Positions 39,086-47,732 of a stretch of 50,378 bases of DNA are shown here, one piece after another. The DNA comes from Acidovorax sp. Root219. GTDB lineage: Bacteria; Pseudomonadota; Gammaproteobacteria; Burkholderiales; Burkholderiaceae_C. Each line of letters opens with the position of its first letter. Position 1 is the stretch's first letter. The position numbers and the translations under genes were made by a program. The notes beneath the pieces are model-generated. The model did no database searches, was not told where the DNA came from, and saw only the letters and a list, made by a program, of their open reading frames with translations. Location of the stretch: NCBI RefSeq assembly GCF_001428665.1, contig NZ_LMIJ01000030.1:112243-162620 (forward strand), in the 5' to 3' direction.

Positions 39086-41374
39086 TCAGGCACTGCCCGC
39101 CGGGTGGGCCGGGTGCAGCAGGCTGCTGTCGATGATCACGCCGGCAGCCTGGGCGTCCTCCTCGGCGCGGCGGGCCTGGGCCTCGTACAGCCGCCAGTAG
39201 GCGCCCTGTTTTTCCATGAGTTCGTCGTGCGGCCCCACTTCCACCACCTCGCCGCGGTCCATCACCACCAGGCGGTCGGCCTTGCGCAGGGTGGACAGGC
39301 GGTGGGCGATGGCGATGGTGGTACGGCCCTGCACCAGGTTGTCCAGGGCTTTCTGGATTTCCTTCTCGGTCTCGGTGTCCACGGCCGAGGTGGCTTCGTC
39401 CAGGATCAGGATGCGCGGATCGATCAGCAGCGCGCGCGCAATGCTGATGCGCTGGCGCTCGCCGCCCGACAGGCCCTGGCCGCGCTCGCCCACCAGCGAG
39501 TCGTAGCCATGGGGCAGCCGCAGGATGAATTCGTGCGCGTGGGCTGCGCGGGCGGCCGCCACGATCTCCTCGCGCGTGGCCTCGGGCTTGCCGTAGGCGA
39601 TGTTCTCGGCAATGGTGCCGAAGAACAGGAAGGGCTCCTGCAGCACCAGGCCGATGTGGCGACGGTAGTCGGCCACGGCAAAGCGGCGGATGTCCACGCC
39701 ATCGACCTGGATGGAGCCGTCGCTCACGTCGTAGAAGCGGCTGATCAGGTTCACCAGGGTGCTCTTGCCCGAGCCGCTGTGGCCCACCAGGCCGATCATC
39801 TCGCCGGGGCGGATGTCCAACTCCAACCCCTTGATGACCGAGCGGCTGCCGTAGCGGAAACCCACGTTGCGCATGGCGATGGCGCCCTGCACCTTGTCCA
39901 CCTTGACCGGCTGGGCCGGGTCGGGCACGTTGCTCACGTGGTCCAGGATGTCGAAAATGCGCTTGGCACCGGCTGCCGCCTTCTGCGTGACCGAGACGAT
40001 GCGACTCATGGAGTCGAGCCGGCTGTAGAAGCGCCCGATGTAGGCGATGAAGGCGGTGAGCACCCCCACCGTGATCTGGTTGCGCGAGACCAGCCAGATG
40101 CCGAAGCCCCAGACCACAAGCAGGCCGATCTCGGTGAGCAGCGACACCGTGGGAGTGAACAGCGACCAGGTCTTGTTGAGCTTGTCGTTGACCTCCAGGT
40201 TGTGCTGGTTGGCATCGCGAAAGCGCTGGGCCTCGCGCTTTTCCTGGGCGAAGGCCTTGACCACGCGGATGCCGGGGATGGTGTCGGCCAGCACGTTGGT
40301 CACCTCGGACCAGACGCGGTCGATCTTCTCGAAACCGGTGCGCAGGCGGTCGCGCACGGTGTGGATCATCCAGGCGATGAAGGGCAGCGGCACCAGGGTG
40401 ACCAGCGCCAGCCAGGGGTTGATGGAGAACAGGATGGCCGCCGTCATCATGATCATGAGCACGTCGGTCACGAAATCCAGGGCGTGCAACGAAAGGAACA
40501 CGTTGATGCGGTCCGTCTCCGAGCCGATGCGCGCCATCAGGTCGCCGGTGCGCTTGCCGCCGAAATAGTCGAGCGACAGGCGCAGCAGGTGCTCATAGGT
40601 GGTGGTGCGCAAGTCGGCGCCGATGCGCTCGGACACCAGCGCCAGGATGTAGGTGCGCGCCCAAGAGAGGCCCCAGGCGGCCAGGGCCGACGCCAGAAGC
40701 CCGCTCAGGTACAGCAGCACCAGGCTGGGCTCGATCTTCTGCCCGTTCTGGAACGGGATCAGGATGTCGTCCATCAGCGGAATGGTGAGGTAGGGCGGCA
40801 CCAGTGTGGCCGCCGTGGAGGCCAGTGTCAGGCAAAAGCCCGCTGCCAGTTGCTTGCGGTAGGGCCGGGCAAAACGCCACAGGCGCAGCAGCACCCAGGT
40901 GGAGGTCTGCGGCGGCTGGGCGCGTGCGCAGGCGGGGCACTCTTCGGTATCCGGGGGCAGTGGCGCGTGGCACTGGGGACAACTGGCCTCGTCCGCTTCG
41001 CCGGAGCCTGCGGCCTGCTCGAAGCGCTGCACCAGGCGCAGCGCCTGGGCATGCTGGCCCAGCGTGAAGCGCCACAGCGCCAGGCGCGCATCGGCATCGT
41101 GCAATTCCAGGGCGCCGATGCCCCCGTGGTCGTGCATGCGCAGCGCCAGGCCCGGGGCGCGCGTCCAGGCCCGCCAGGCGCTGGTCCCGGGATCGCAGGC
41201 CAGCAGGCGCTCGGAAGTCACCACCACCCAGCCCGTGGCGAAGCGCAATTCGGCACTCAGGTCAACCTGTAACGTGGCCAGCACGTTCTCTTGGGAAGCG
41301 AGCATGGCCCGCAGATCGGCCCCCTGGGGGCCGGAAAAGACACCGGAGGCGTCCACAGAATGTTGATGTTGCAT
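39086..41374 (-). CDS. Cyanophycin-associated ABC transporter (fused permease-ATPase) with an N-terminal extension and zinc ribbon
   Basis: 762 aa. Residues 1-125 form an uncommon N-terminal domain, followed by a four-cysteine ribbon CPQCHAPLPPDTEECPAC (Cys132, 135, 146, 149). The permease domain with six membrane segments spans about 160-470 and the ATPase about 490-735 with Walker A GHSGSGKST (Lys near 535), LSGGE near 635, Walker B ILILDE and the H-loop in AIAHRLST. As a half transporter of the exporter type it would work as a dimer. It is divergent from cphA' with a 232-nt shared promoter region. Substrate unknown; a peptide or Asp-Arg related compound is a guess. Confidence 0.9.
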   Translation of the reverse strand: MQHQHSVDASGVFSGPQGADLRAMLASQENVLATLQVDLSAELRFATGWVVVTSERLLACDPGTSAWRAWTRAPGLALRMHDHGGIGALELHDADARLALWRFTLGQHAQALRLVQRFEQAAGSGEADEASCPQCHAPLPPDTEECPACARAQPPQTSTWVLLRLWRFARPYRKQLAAGFCLTLASTAATLVPPYLTIPLMDDILIPFQNGQKIEPSLVLLYLSGLLASALAAWGLSWARTYILALVSERIGADLRTTTYEHLLRLSLDYFGGKRTGDLMARIGSETDRINVFLSLHALDFVTDVLMIMMTAAILFSINPWLALVTLVPLPFIAWMIHTVRDRLRTGFEKIDRVWSEVTNVLADTIPGIRVVKAFAQEKREAQRFRDANQHNLEVNDKLNKTWSLFTPTVSLLTEIGLLVVWGFGIWLVSRNQITVGVLTAFIAYIGRFYSRLDSMSRIVSVTQKAAAGAKRIFDILDHVSNVPDPAQPVKVDKVQGAIAMRNVGFRYGSRSVIKGLELDIRPGEMIGLVGHSGSGKSTLVNLISRFYDVSDGSIQVDGVDIRRFAVADYRRHIGLVLQEPFLFFGTIAENIAYGKPEATREEIVAAARAAHAHEFILRLPHGYDSLVGERGQGLSGGERQRISIARALLIDPRILILDEATSAVDTETEKEIQKALDNLVQGRTTIAIAHRLSTLRKADRLVVMDRGEVVEVGPHDELMEKQGAYWRLYEAQARRAEEDAQAAGVIIDSSLLHPAHPAGSA

Positions 41375-41606
41375 GTTGGATTGGTATTTGCGCCCCTGGC
41401 AGCCAGCGGTCACCGATTGCGCCACAGCGCGAATTCTCCCCGATACTGCACGCAAGGACGCCAAGGCATCCACCTGTAACGTCTGCGACTGCCCCTTGGC
41501 TGACAGCCGCTGCTGCCATCCGAGTGGAGCACAATGTTCCCCCATATTCTCGTTGTCCTCCCCCGCACAGCCCCGAAAGGCCGGAACCCCCTACCCGCTG
41601 CAATCC

Positions 41607-43814
41607 ATGGCGAAATTCAACGACATCCAACTGCTTCGCATCAACTACCTGCGTGGACCCAATATCTGGACCTACCGGCCCGTGCTGGAGGTCTGGCTGG
41701 ACCTGGACGTGCTGGAAGACCACCCCTCCCACACCCTGCCCGGCCTGAACGACCGCCTGACGGCCTGGCTGCCGGCCCTCATCGAGCACCACTGCGGCGT
41801 GGGCGAGCGCGGCGGCTTCCTGCAGCGCCTGCAGGAAGGCACCTGGTGCGGCCACGTGCTGGAACACATCGTGATCGAGCTGCTCAACCTGGCCGGCATG
41901 CCCACGGGCTTTGGCCAGACGCGCAGCACCTCGCAGCGCGGCGTGTACCGCATGGTGTTCCGGGCGCGTGACGAGCAGGTGGCGCGCATCGCACTGGCCC
42001 AGGGCCACCGGCTGCTGATGTCGGCCATCAACGACGAGCCCTTCGACGTGGCTGCCGCCGTGGCGCGCGTGCGCACCGAGGTGGACGACCAGTACCTGGG
42101 CCCCAGCACGGCCTGCATCGTCACGGCCGCCACCGACCGCAGCATCCCTCACATCCGCCTGAACGACGGCAACCTGGTGCAGCTGGGCTACGGCGCCAGC
42201 CAGCGCCGCATCTGGACGGCGGAGACCGAATTCACCAGCGCCATCGCCGAAGGCATCGCCAGCGACAAGGACCTGACCAAGGGCCTGCTCAAGGCCTGCG
42301 GCGTGCCCATCCCCGATGGCCAGGTGGTCAACAGCCCCGCAGAAGCCTGGGAAGCGGCGCAGGACATCGGCCTGCCCGTCGTGGTCAAGCCCTCGGACGG
42401 CAACCATGGCCGCGGCGTGACGCTGGACCTGAGCAAGCAGGCAGACATCGAGGCGGCCTACCACGTGGCCTACCCCGAGGGCAGCGACGTGATGGTCGAA
42501 AGCTTCATCCCCGGCGACGAGCACCGCCTGCTGGTGGTGGGTGGCAAGGTGGTGGCCGCCGCGCGCGGCGAGGTGGTCAGCATCACCGGCAACGGCCGCT
42601 CCACGGTCAAGGAGCTGATCGACACCCAGCTCAACTCCGACCCGCGCCGCGGCTACGAGGAGGAGTACCCGCTCGAGATCATCGACCTGGCCACCGACAC
42701 CAAGGTGCAGCTGGAACTCAAGCGCCAGGACCTGGACGCGGGCTCCGTGCCTGCTGCGGGCCGGACCATCGTGGTGCAACGCAATGGCAACGTGGCCGTG
42801 GACTGCACCGACGACGTACACCCCGAGGTCGCCTACATCGCCCAGCTCGCCGCCAAGGTGGTGGGCCTGGATATCGCGGGCATCGACATGGTGGCGCTCG
42901 ACATCTCCAAGCCGCTGCACGCGCAGGGTGGCGCCATCGTCGAAGTGAACGCCGGCCCCGGCCTGCTGATGCACCTCAAACCCGCCGTGGGCGCCCCCCG
43001 CCCCGTGGGCCAGGCCATCGTGGAGCACCTGTTCCCGGCCGAGGACCATGCCGAAGGAACGGCCGGCCGCATCCCCGTGGTGGGCGTGGCCGGTACGCGC
43101 AACACCGCCACCATCGCCCGCCTCGTGGCCTGGCTGCTGCACCTGGGCGGCCGCCACACCGGCGTGGCCTGCCGCGACGGCCTGTTCCTGGACCGCCGCC
43201 ACGTGGACACCACCGACAGCGCCCACTGGGAGGCCGCCCACCGCCTGCTGATGAACCAGATGGTGCAGGCTGCCGTGATCGAGAACGACGCGCGCACCAT
43301 CCTGCGCGACGGCCTGGCCTACGACCGCTGCAAGGTGGGCGTGGTCACCGACATGGACGGCGTGGCCACCCTGGCCGAGTTCGACGTGCACGAGCAGGAC
43401 CAGATGACCAAGGTGCTGCGCACCCAGGTGGACGTGGTGCTCGCCGACGGTGCCGCCGTGCTCAACGCCGCCGAGGCCCAGGTGGTGGACATGGCCCGTC
43501 TGTGCGACGGCGACGTAGTGCTGTATGCGCAGGACCACGCGCTGCCCGCGATCACCGAGCACCGCGCCAAGGACAACGGCCGCGCCGTAGTGGTGAAGAA
43601 CGGCCGCGTGGTGCTGGCCACCGGCAGCGCCGAGCATGTGCTGGGCACCCTGGCCGAGCTGACCTTCGGCCGCAACGGCGTAGTGCCCGATACCGAAGCC
43701 CTGCTGGCTGCCGTGGGCGCCGCCTGGGCCCTGGACATCGCCCCCGACCTGATCGGCGCCGGCATCAAGACCTTCGAGCCAGACCTGCCGCCGCCACCCG
43801 GTCTGCGCAGCTGA
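41607..43814 (+). CDS. cphA': Cyanophycin synthetase-like protein CphA' with a degenerate Mur-ligase P-loop
   Basis: 735 aa, shorter than CphA (859 aa, next gene). The N-terminal domain (INYLRGPNIWTYRPVLEVWL) and the ATP-grasp domain (about 215-470; VVKPSDGNHGRGV, IVEVNAGPGLLMHL) are intact, so Asp addition may still work. In the Mur-ligase-like domain the P-loop GTNGKTT of CphA reads GTRNTAT (496-502), without the lysine, so binding or hydrolysis of ATP there, and Arg addition, is doubtful. The C-terminal part is shortened. CphA' is known beside CphA in Cupriavidus and relatives. Followed after 70 nt by cphA. Confidence 0.9.
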   Translation: MAKFNDIQLLRINYLRGPNIWTYRPVLEVWLDLDVLEDHPSHTLPGLNDRLTAWLPALIEHHCGVGERGGFLQRLQEGTWCGHVLEHIVIELLNLAGMPTGFGQTRSTSQRGVYRMVFRARDEQVARIALAQGHRLLMSAINDEPFDVAAAVARVRTEVDDQYLGPSTACIVTAATDRSIPHIRLNDGNLVQLGYGASQRRIWTAETEFTSAIAEGIASDKDLTKGLLKACGVPIPDGQVVNSPAEAWEAAQDIGLPVVVKPSDGNHGRGVTLDLSKQADIEAAYHVAYPEGSDVMVESFIPGDEHRLLVVGGKVVAAARGEVVSITGNGRSTVKELIDTQLNSDPRRGYEEEYPLEIIDLATDTKVQLELKRQDLDAGSVPAAGRTIVVQRNGNVAVDCTDDVHPEVAYIAQLAAKVVGLDIAGIDMVALDISKPLHAQGGAIVEVNAGPGLLMHLKPAVGAPRPVGQAIVEHLFPAEDHAEGTAGRIPVVGVAGTRNTATIARLVAWLLHLGGRHTGVACRDGLFLDRRHVDTTDSAHWEAAHRLLMNQMVQAAVIENDARTILRDGLAYDRCKVGVVTDMDGVATLAEFDVHEQDQMTKVLRTQVDVVLADGAAVLNAAEAQVVDMARLCDGDVVLYAQDHALPAITEHRAKDNGRAVVVKNGRVVLATGSAEHVLGTLAELTFGRNGVVPDTEALLAAVGAAWALDIAPDLIGAGIKTFEPDLPPPPGLRS

Positions 43815-43884
43815 CTTCACCACCGAACACCGCGATGACACCGGGGCCCGCCCGCCCCGACGGACACTGAGAAAGAGAATTTCC

Positions 43885-46464
43885 ATGGATGTATCCCGCA
43901 CCCGGGCCCTGCGTGGCCCCAACCTCTGGAGCCGCCATATGGCCATCGAGGCCGTGGTGGCCTGCGACGAGAGCGAGCGCGCCATCCGCCGGATGGACGG
44001 GTTCGAAGCGCGACTGCGCGCCCTCTTCCCCGCCATCGGTGCATTGCACCCCGAGGGCGGCGATGGCGACATCTCGTTGGCCCACGTGCTGCAGATCGCG
44101 GCGCTGGCCCTGCAGGCCCAGGCTGGCTGCCCCGTGACCTTTGCGCGCACCACGGCCACCACCGATGCCGGTGTCTACCAGGTAGTGGTGGAGTACAGCG
44201 AGGAGGCCGTGGGCCGCCAGGCCTTCGAGGACGCGCAGCAACTGATCCAGGCCGCGCTGGGCCAGGGCACGTTCGATGCCGACAAGACCGTGGCCGCCCT
44301 GCGCGAGCTCGACGAGGACGAGCGCCTGGGCCCGAGCACGGGATCCATCGTGGACGCAGCCGTCGCACGCGGCATTCCCTACCGGCGCCTCACACGCGGC
44401 AGCCTGGTGCAATTCGGCTGGGGTTCCAAGCAGCGCCGCATCCAGGCCGCCGAGATCGACTCCACCAGCGCCGTGGCCGAATCCATCGGCCAGGACAAGG
44501 ACCTGACCAAGCGCCTGCTGCATGCTGCCGGCGTGCCCGTGCCCCTGGGCAAGCCCGTCGAAAGCCTGGACGAGGCCTGGGAAGTGGCCCAGAAGGTGGG
44601 CCTGCCCGTGGTGGTCAAGCCGCAGGACGGCAACCAGGGCAAGGGTGTGACGGTGAACATCACCGACCGTGCCCAGCTCGATGCGGCCTACCGCAACGCG
44701 GCCGAGTACGGCACGGTGATGGTTGAGCGCTTTCTGCCGGGCCACGACTTTCGCCTGCTGGTGGTGGGCGACCAGCTCGTCGCTGCCGCGCGCCGCGAGC
44801 CGCCCCAGGTACTGGGCGATGGCCAGCACACCGTGCGTGAGCTGGTCGAGCAGGTCAACCTCGACCCGCGCCGCGGCGAAGGCCATGCCACCTCGCTGAC
44901 CAAGATCCGCCTGGACGAGATCGCCGTGGCGCGCCTGGCGGCCCAGGACCTGACGCCCGATTCCGTGCCGCCCAAGGGCCAGCGCGTGATCCTGCGCAAC
45001 AACGCCAACCTGTCCACCGGCGGCACCGCCACCGACGTGACAGACGACGTGCACCCCGAGGTGGCGGCGCGCGCGATTGCCGCCGCCCAGATGGTCGGCC
45101 TGCACATCTGCGGCGTGGACATGGTCGCCGAGACCGTGCTGCGCCCGCTGGAAGAGCAAGGCGGCGGCTTCGTGGAGGTGAACGCCGCGCCCGGCCTGCG
45201 CATGCACCTGGCGCCCTCGTACGGCAAACCGCGCAACGTCGGCCAGGCCATGGTGGACCGCCTGTACGCCCATGGCGACGATGGCCGCATCCCGACAGTG
45301 GCCGTCACGGGCACCAACGGCAAGACCACCACGGCGCGCCTGATCTCCCACCTGTTCACGGCCCAGGGCCTGCGCGTGGGCATGACCAACACCGATGGCG
45401 TGTACGTCAACGGCCGCCAGATCGACAGCGGCGACTGCAGCGGCCCCAAAAGCGCGCGCAATGTGCTGCTGCACCCCGAGGTGGATGCGGCGGTGTTCGA
45501 GACCGCGCGCGGCGGCATCCTGCGCGAGGGCCTGGGCTTCGACCGCTGCCAGGTGGCCGTGGTTACCAACATCGGCGCGGGCGACCACCTGGGGCTGAAC
45601 TACATCACCACGGTGGAAGACCTGGCCGTGCTCAAGCGCGTGATCGTGCAGAACGTGGCCACCGACGGCTATGGCGTGCTCAACGCCGCCGACCCCATCG
45701 TGGCGGCCATGGCACCGGCCTGCCCGGGCAAGATCATCTTCTTCGCGGCCGACCGCCACCACCCCGTGATGGCCACGCACCGCGCCCAGGGCAACCGCAC
45801 CGTGTACGTGGACGGCGACTCCATCGTCGCCTCCGAAGGCTCGTGGCGCGAGACCATCCACCTGCGCGACGTGCCCATCACGCGCAACGGCCGCATCGGC
45901 TTCCAGGTGGAGAACGTCATGGCTTCGGTGGCCGCCGCCTGGGGCGCGGGCCTGCCGTGGCAGACCATCCGCCGAGGCCTGTCGGGCTTCGTGAACGACA
46001 GCGACAACGCGCCCGGCCGCTTCAACATCATGGACCACAACGGCGCCACGGTGATCGCCGACTACGGCCACAACCCCGACGCCATGCGCGCCCTGGTGGC
46101 CGCCGTGGACGCCCTGCCCGGCAAGCGCCGCAGCGTGGTCATCAGCGGTGCCGGCGACCGGCGCGACGAGGACATCCGCGAGCAGACCGTGATCCTCGGC
46201 GCCGCCTTCGATGACGTGATCCTGTACCAGGACGCGGCCCAGCGCGGCCGGGGCGATGGCGAAGTGATGGCCCTGCTGCGCGAGGGCCTGGCCGGCGCGG
46301 CACGCACCACGCATGTGGAAGAGATCCGCGGCGAGTTCATCGCCATCGACACGGCCCTTTCGCGCCTGCAGCCCGGCGATCTGTGCCTGGTGCTGGTCGA
46401 CCAGGTCGAAGAAGCCCTGGCCCACCTGGCCAAGCGCTGCGCCGACGCAGGGGCCGCGGCATGA
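43885..46464 (+). CDS. cphA: Cyanophycin synthetase CphA
   Basis: 859 aa, typical CphA1 size. Three domains: N-terminal (MDVSRTRALRGPNLWSRH), ATP-grasp (about 220-470; VVKPQDGNQGKGV, VEVNAAPGLRMHLAPS) that adds Asp to the backbone, and a Mur-ligase-like domain with an intact P-loop GTNGKTTTAR (476 onward), ETARGGILREGLGF and ADYGHNPDAM that adds Arg to the Asp side chain. The product is multi-L-arginyl-poly-L-aspartate, a nitrogen and carbon store in cytoplasmic granules. A purine-rich AGAAAGAGAA precedes the start. cphA' lies upstream, creA overlaps the stop by four bases. No cyanophycinase gene is in the window. Confidence 0.96.
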   Translation: MDVSRTRALRGPNLWSRHMAIEAVVACDESERAIRRMDGFEARLRALFPAIGALHPEGGDGDISLAHVLQIAALALQAQAGCPVTFARTTATTDAGVYQVVVEYSEEAVGRQAFEDAQQLIQAALGQGTFDADKTVAALRELDEDERLGPSTGSIVDAAVARGIPYRRLTRGSLVQFGWGSKQRRIQAAEIDSTSAVAESIGQDKDLTKRLLHAAGVPVPLGKPVESLDEAWEVAQKVGLPVVVKPQDGNQGKGVTVNITDRAQLDAAYRNAAEYGTVMVERFLPGHDFRLLVVGDQLVAAARREPPQVLGDGQHTVRELVEQVNLDPRRGEGHATSLTKIRLDEIAVARLAAQDLTPDSVPPKGQRVILRNNANLSTGGTATDVTDDVHPEVAARAIAAAQMVGLHICGVDMVAETVLRPLEEQGGGFVEVNAAPGLRMHLAPSYGKPRNVGQAMVDRLYAHGDDGRIPTVAVTGTNGKTTTARLISHLFTAQGLRVGMTNTDGVYVNGRQIDSGDCSGPKSARNVLLHPEVDAAVFETARGGILREGLGFDRCQVAVVTNIGAGDHLGLNYITTVEDLAVLKRVIVQNVATDGYGVLNAADPIVAAMAPACPGKIIFFAADRHHPVMATHRAQGNRTVYVDGDSIVASEGSWRETIHLRDVPITRNGRIGFQVENVMASVAAAWGAGLPWQTIRRGLSGFVNDSDNAPGRFNIMDHNGATVIADYGHNPDAMRALVAAVDALPGKRRSVVISGAGDRRDEDIREQTVILGAAFDDVILYQDAAQRGRGDGEVMALLREGLAGAARTTHVEEIRGEFIAIDTALSRLQPGDLCLVLVDQVEEALAHLAKRCADAGAAA

Positions 46465-46946
46465 TGCGCGCGACCCTGCGCATGGCGGCCCTGGCCACCC
46501 TCACGCTGCTGGCAGGCGCCGCCATGGCGGCGCCCGACAAGATCGGCACAGTGGACACGGCCTTCAAGCTGCTGGGCCGCGACCACGACATCATCGTCGA
46601 GGCCTACGACGACCCGGCCGTGGCGGGCGTGACCTGCTACGTTTCGCGCGCCCGCACGGGCGGCATCAAGGGATCGCTGGGCCTGGCCGAGGACCGCTCG
46701 GAAGCCTCGATCGCCTGCCGCCAGACAGGGCCGGTGAGCTTCCCCGCGCCGTTGCGCAAGCAGGAAGAGGTGTTCAGCGAGCGCCTGTCCATCCTGTTCA
46801 AGCGCCTGCGCGTGGTGCGCATGGTGGACCCGGCGCGCAACACGCTGGTCTACCTGACCTACTCAGAAAAGCTGGTCGACGGCTCGCCGCAGAACAGCGT
46901 GACGGCCGTGCCGGTGGACCGGGCGACGCCCATTCCATTGAAGTAA
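46461..46946 (+). CDS. creA: CreA-family periplasmic protein
   Basis: 161 aa. Signal peptide MMRATLRMAALATLTLLAGAA, cut near AMA-AP (about 24). The mature part has the CreA pattern: KIGTVDTAFKLLGRDHDIIV, DDPAVAGVTCYVSRARTGGI and the C-terminal TLVYLTYSEKLVDGSPQNS, with two conserved cysteines (VTCYVS, IACRQT). Function of CreA is unknown. The ATG overlaps the cphA TGA (ATGA), so it is co-translated with cyanophycin synthetase, an odd partner. A perfect inverted repeat terminator follows. Confidence 0.92.
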   Translation: MMRATLRMAALATLTLLAGAAMAAPDKIGTVDTAFKLLGRDHDIIVEAYDDPAVAGVTCYVSRARTGGIKGSLGLAEDRSEASIACRQTGPVSFPAPLRKQEEVFSERLSILFKRLRVVRMVDPARNTLVYLTYSEKLVDGSPQNSVTAVPVDRATPIPLK

Positions 46947-46949
46947 ATA

Positions 46950-46977
46950 AACAAAGGGCGCCGCGGCGCCCTTTGTT
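46950..46977. terminator. Bidirectional terminator between creA and the FrnE-like gene
   Basis: AACAAAGGGCGCC-GC-GGCGCCCTTTGTT, a perfect 13-bp inverted repeat with a two-base centre, begins three bases after the creA stop. Its right end overlaps the stop codon of the convergent gene (46976-46978). A-rich and T-rich ends on both sides allow termination in both directions. Confidence 0.75.
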
Positions 46978-47629
46978 ATGCCTTGCCAGAAGCTATTTGC
47001 CGCAGGGCCTGCTCGAACACCTCGGGCGGCTGGCCGCCCGAGATCAGGTGGCGGTCGTTGATGATGATGGCCGGCACCGAGTGGATGCCCTGCTGCAGGT
47101 AGAACTGCTCGCGCTCGCGCACCTCGTCGGCAAACCGGTCCGACGCCAGGATGGCACGGGCCTCGGCTTCGTCCAGGCCCACCCCGGCGGCCACGCGGGC
47201 CAGCACTTCATGGTCGCCCGGGCTCTGGCCATCGGTGAAGTAGGCCTTGAACAAAGCCTTTTTCAGGGCGGGCTGCTTGTCGCCCTCTTCCTCGGCCCAG
47301 TGCAGCAGGCGGTGGGCGTCGAAGGTGTTGTAGATGCGGCTGCGCTGCGCCATGTTGAAGGTGAAGCCCAGCGCTGCACCGCGCGCGGCGATGGCGTCGC
47401 GGTTCTTCTGGCTCTGTTCGGGCGTGGCGCCGTACTTCTCGTGCAGGTGCTCGGCGATATCCTGGCCCTCGGGCGCCATCTGGGGGTTGAGCTCGAAGGG
47501 CTGAAAGTGCAGGTCGAGCGCGACTTCGCCTTTCAGGCGCTCGGCCGCCTGCTCCAGCGACTTGAGGCCGATGATGCACCAGGGGCAGGAAACGTCGGAG
47601 ACGAAATCGATCTTGAGGGCTGTGGTCAT
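46976..47629 (-). CDS. FrnE-like DsbA-family oxidoreductase, cytoplasmic
   Basis: 217 aa. MTTALKIDFVSDVSCPWCIIG gives the redox motif CPWC (Cys15, Cys18) at the very N-terminus without a signal peptide, so the protein is cytoplasmic, unlike true DsbA. The helical insert and C-terminal VPAIIINDRHLISGGQPPEV (with the cis-Pro loop HSVPA) match the FrnE / 2-hydroxychromene-2-carboxylate-isomerase-like branch. Its role is thiol-disulfide exchange, often linked to oxidative stress tolerance. Convergent with creA; the shared terminator overlaps its stop codon. Confidence 0.9.
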   Translation of the reverse strand: MTTALKIDFVSDVSCPWCIIGLKSLEQAAERLKGEVALDLHFQPFELNPQMAPEGQDIAEHLHEKYGATPEQSQKNRDAIAARGAALGFTFNMAQRSRIYNTFDAHRLLHWAEEEGDKQPALKKALFKAYFTDGQSPGDHEVLARVAAGVGLDEAEARAILASDRFADEVREREQFYLQQGIHSVPAIIINDRHLISGGQPPEVFEQALRQIASGKA

Positions 47630-47732
47630 GCGGTCACCGGAACGTCAAATGGGATGGCCGACATCCTAGGACGATTGGCGCGCCCTTGCAGCGGTACGGC
47701 CATTGGCCACCCCGCAAGCCCCCACCGGCGCG

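Noticed and set aside
41262..46425. Two very long minus-strand open frames (966 and 886 codons) opposite cphA' and cphA
   Set aside because: High-GC codon bias leaves the opposite strand free of stops; the products are His/Val/Gly-rich without motifs, whereas the plus strand encodes recognisable cyanophycin synthetases.
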